A stretch of DNA of 7,329 bases from JAJTFA01 sp044351265 (lineage in GTDB: Bacteria > Bacteroidota > Bacteroidia > UKL13-3), in contig JBILGC010000081.1 in NCBI GenBank assembly GCA_044351265.1, forward strand, positions 1-7,329. The letters run 5' to 3'. The notes beneath the pieces are model-generated. The model was not told the origin of the DNA. It was given only the letters and a program-made list of their open reading frames with translations, and did no database searches. Positions 6,672-7,329 of the stretch are shown piece by piece. The translations under genes were made by a program, and so were the position numbers. Each line of letters begins with the position of its first letter. Position 1 is the stretch's first letter.

Positions 6672-7329
6672 ATGAAACAAGCTTTACTTTTCCTTAGTAC
6701 ACTTTTTTTATCTCAGGTATTTGCTGCAGTTGGTGATACCACAACCATACGTGCATTTGATAAATTTCATATGAACCGCTATGGCAATTTCGATAAGCGT
6801 GTTGGGTTTCCCGGAAAAGATAAAAATAATCAACGTATCTGGATGAGGCTTACACTGGGTTGCCTATCTAATGGTCAATGCGAATGGGATTACACATTAA
6901 AAGTAGCCATTAGAGAAAATACAGGCAGAAAAGATTCTACACTTAAGCAGGCTCCTTCATTCAGGGTTAACGGGAATGCCCAAGATTCATTGTTATATAG
7001 CAGTGATACCACCTGGGTTAATAGCTTTAACTCCACAACCAAAAAAACCGATTCAGTTCCTGCTGCAAAATATACCATCATCAGGTATTTAAACCCCTCT
7101 GCCCCTACCGCGCCAACCGATACCATTATTGGTTGGGCAGCTAATTACTACCGCTACGATTTTTATAATACAGGTAAAAAAACTGATTCAACATTTATCG
7201 CTTCTAATCAGAAAATAGTAAGAACCAATACACCTTATTACGATGTTTTTGATGTGGTTAATACTTGGGAAATGGCCCGATTAATAACTCCTTATGCAAA
7301 ATTTTTCCCTAAAACATTCCAATATCAGT
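6672..7329 (+). CDS. Exported PNGase F-like protein, 3' end cut by window edge
   Basis: I translated 219 codons from ATG 6672 to the edge without a stop. Residues 1-18 form a signal peptide (Lys3, hydrophobic core, cleavage likely after VFA), so the product leaves the cytoplasm. The mature part resembles the N-terminal domain of Flavobacterium/Elizabethkingia PNGase F, an amidase that removes N-glycans from asparagine. Matching parts are TIRAFDKF (25-32; TVNIKTFDKV there), C64-x5-C70-EWD (C51-x4-C56-DEWD there, a disulfide), and MARLITPYAK (201-210; IGRFITPYW there). Asp73 aligns with catalytic Asp60. Between Asp73 and MARLITPYAK lie about 127 residues, against about 18 in PNGase F: a long Ser/Thr/Asp-rich insertion at about 85-190. 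The catalytic Glu118 and Glu206 equivalents lie beyond the edge. Export by the type IX system is common for such proteins, but its C-terminal signal would be out of view. The start has no Shine-Dalgarno, only A-rich sequence, as usual in Bacteroidota. Family likeness is fairly sure; amidase activity is not. Confidence 0.8.
   Translation, partial: MKQALLFLSTLFLSQVFAAVGDTTTIRAFDKFHMNRYGNFDKRVGFPGKDKNNQRIWMRLTLGCLSNGQCEWDYTLKVAIRENTGRKDSTLKQAPSFRVNGNAQDSLLYSSDTTWVNSFNSTTKKTDSVPAAKYTIIRYLNPSAPTAPTDTIIGWAANYYRYDFYNTGKKTDSTFIASNQKIVRTNTPYYDVFDVVNTWEMARLITPYAKFFPKTFQYQ

Noticed and set aside
6890..7126. Minus-strand open frame of 78 codons
   Set aside because: It is antisense to the PNGase F-like gene, whose frame is open from the signal peptide to the edge and carries family motifs.

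Overview
The window reads as a piece of a Bacteroidota chromosome of moderate to low GC. Three things point there: two promoter-like sites with the TAnnTTTG -7 element typical of that phylum, starts that lack strong Shine-Dalgarno sequences, and gene content that fits (a RecQ of about 730 residues, a ManC without an isomerase domain, and a secreted PNGase F-like protein). I cannot name a genus from the sequence alone.

Left part, minus strand (1-4156): recQ (ATP-dependent DNA helicase) is followed after 76 bases by kup (KUP-family potassium transporter), whose 3' end runs off the left edge. I see no terminator between them, but the gap holds a good promoter for kup. The two may therefore be partly co-transcribed, with kup also expressed on its own.

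Middle, plus strand (4341-6337): a 184-base divergent intergenic region containing a spaced direct repeat separates recQ from a two-gene unit. In it manC (mannose-1-phosphate guanylyltransferase, making GDP-mannose) overlaps by 4 bases a gene for an S66-family LD-carboxypeptidase (LdcA-like, murein tetrapeptide recycling) that starts with GTG. Both products act in cell-envelope metabolism: one supplies activated mannose for surface glycans, the other recycles peptidoglycan.

Right part (6338-7329): a tRNA-Pro(GGG) lies 51 bases after ldcA, with a promoter-like site overlapping the space just after the ldcA stop. One base beyond the tRNA begins a 119-base dyad (6463-6581). Its left arm is an intrinsic terminator for the tRNA, and the whole can fold into a cross with a 12-bp outer stem, two side hairpins, a 12-bp middle stem and a capped inner hairpin. 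This is the most unusual item in the window. The right end carries the first 219 codons of an exported protein with PNGase F hallmarks (C-x5-C-EWD and an RLITPYAK-like strand), interrupted by a long insertion compared with classical PNGase F; its 3' end is outside the window.

Most of the window is ordinary housekeeping sequence. I found no CRISPR array, transposase, phage gene or obvious defence system.
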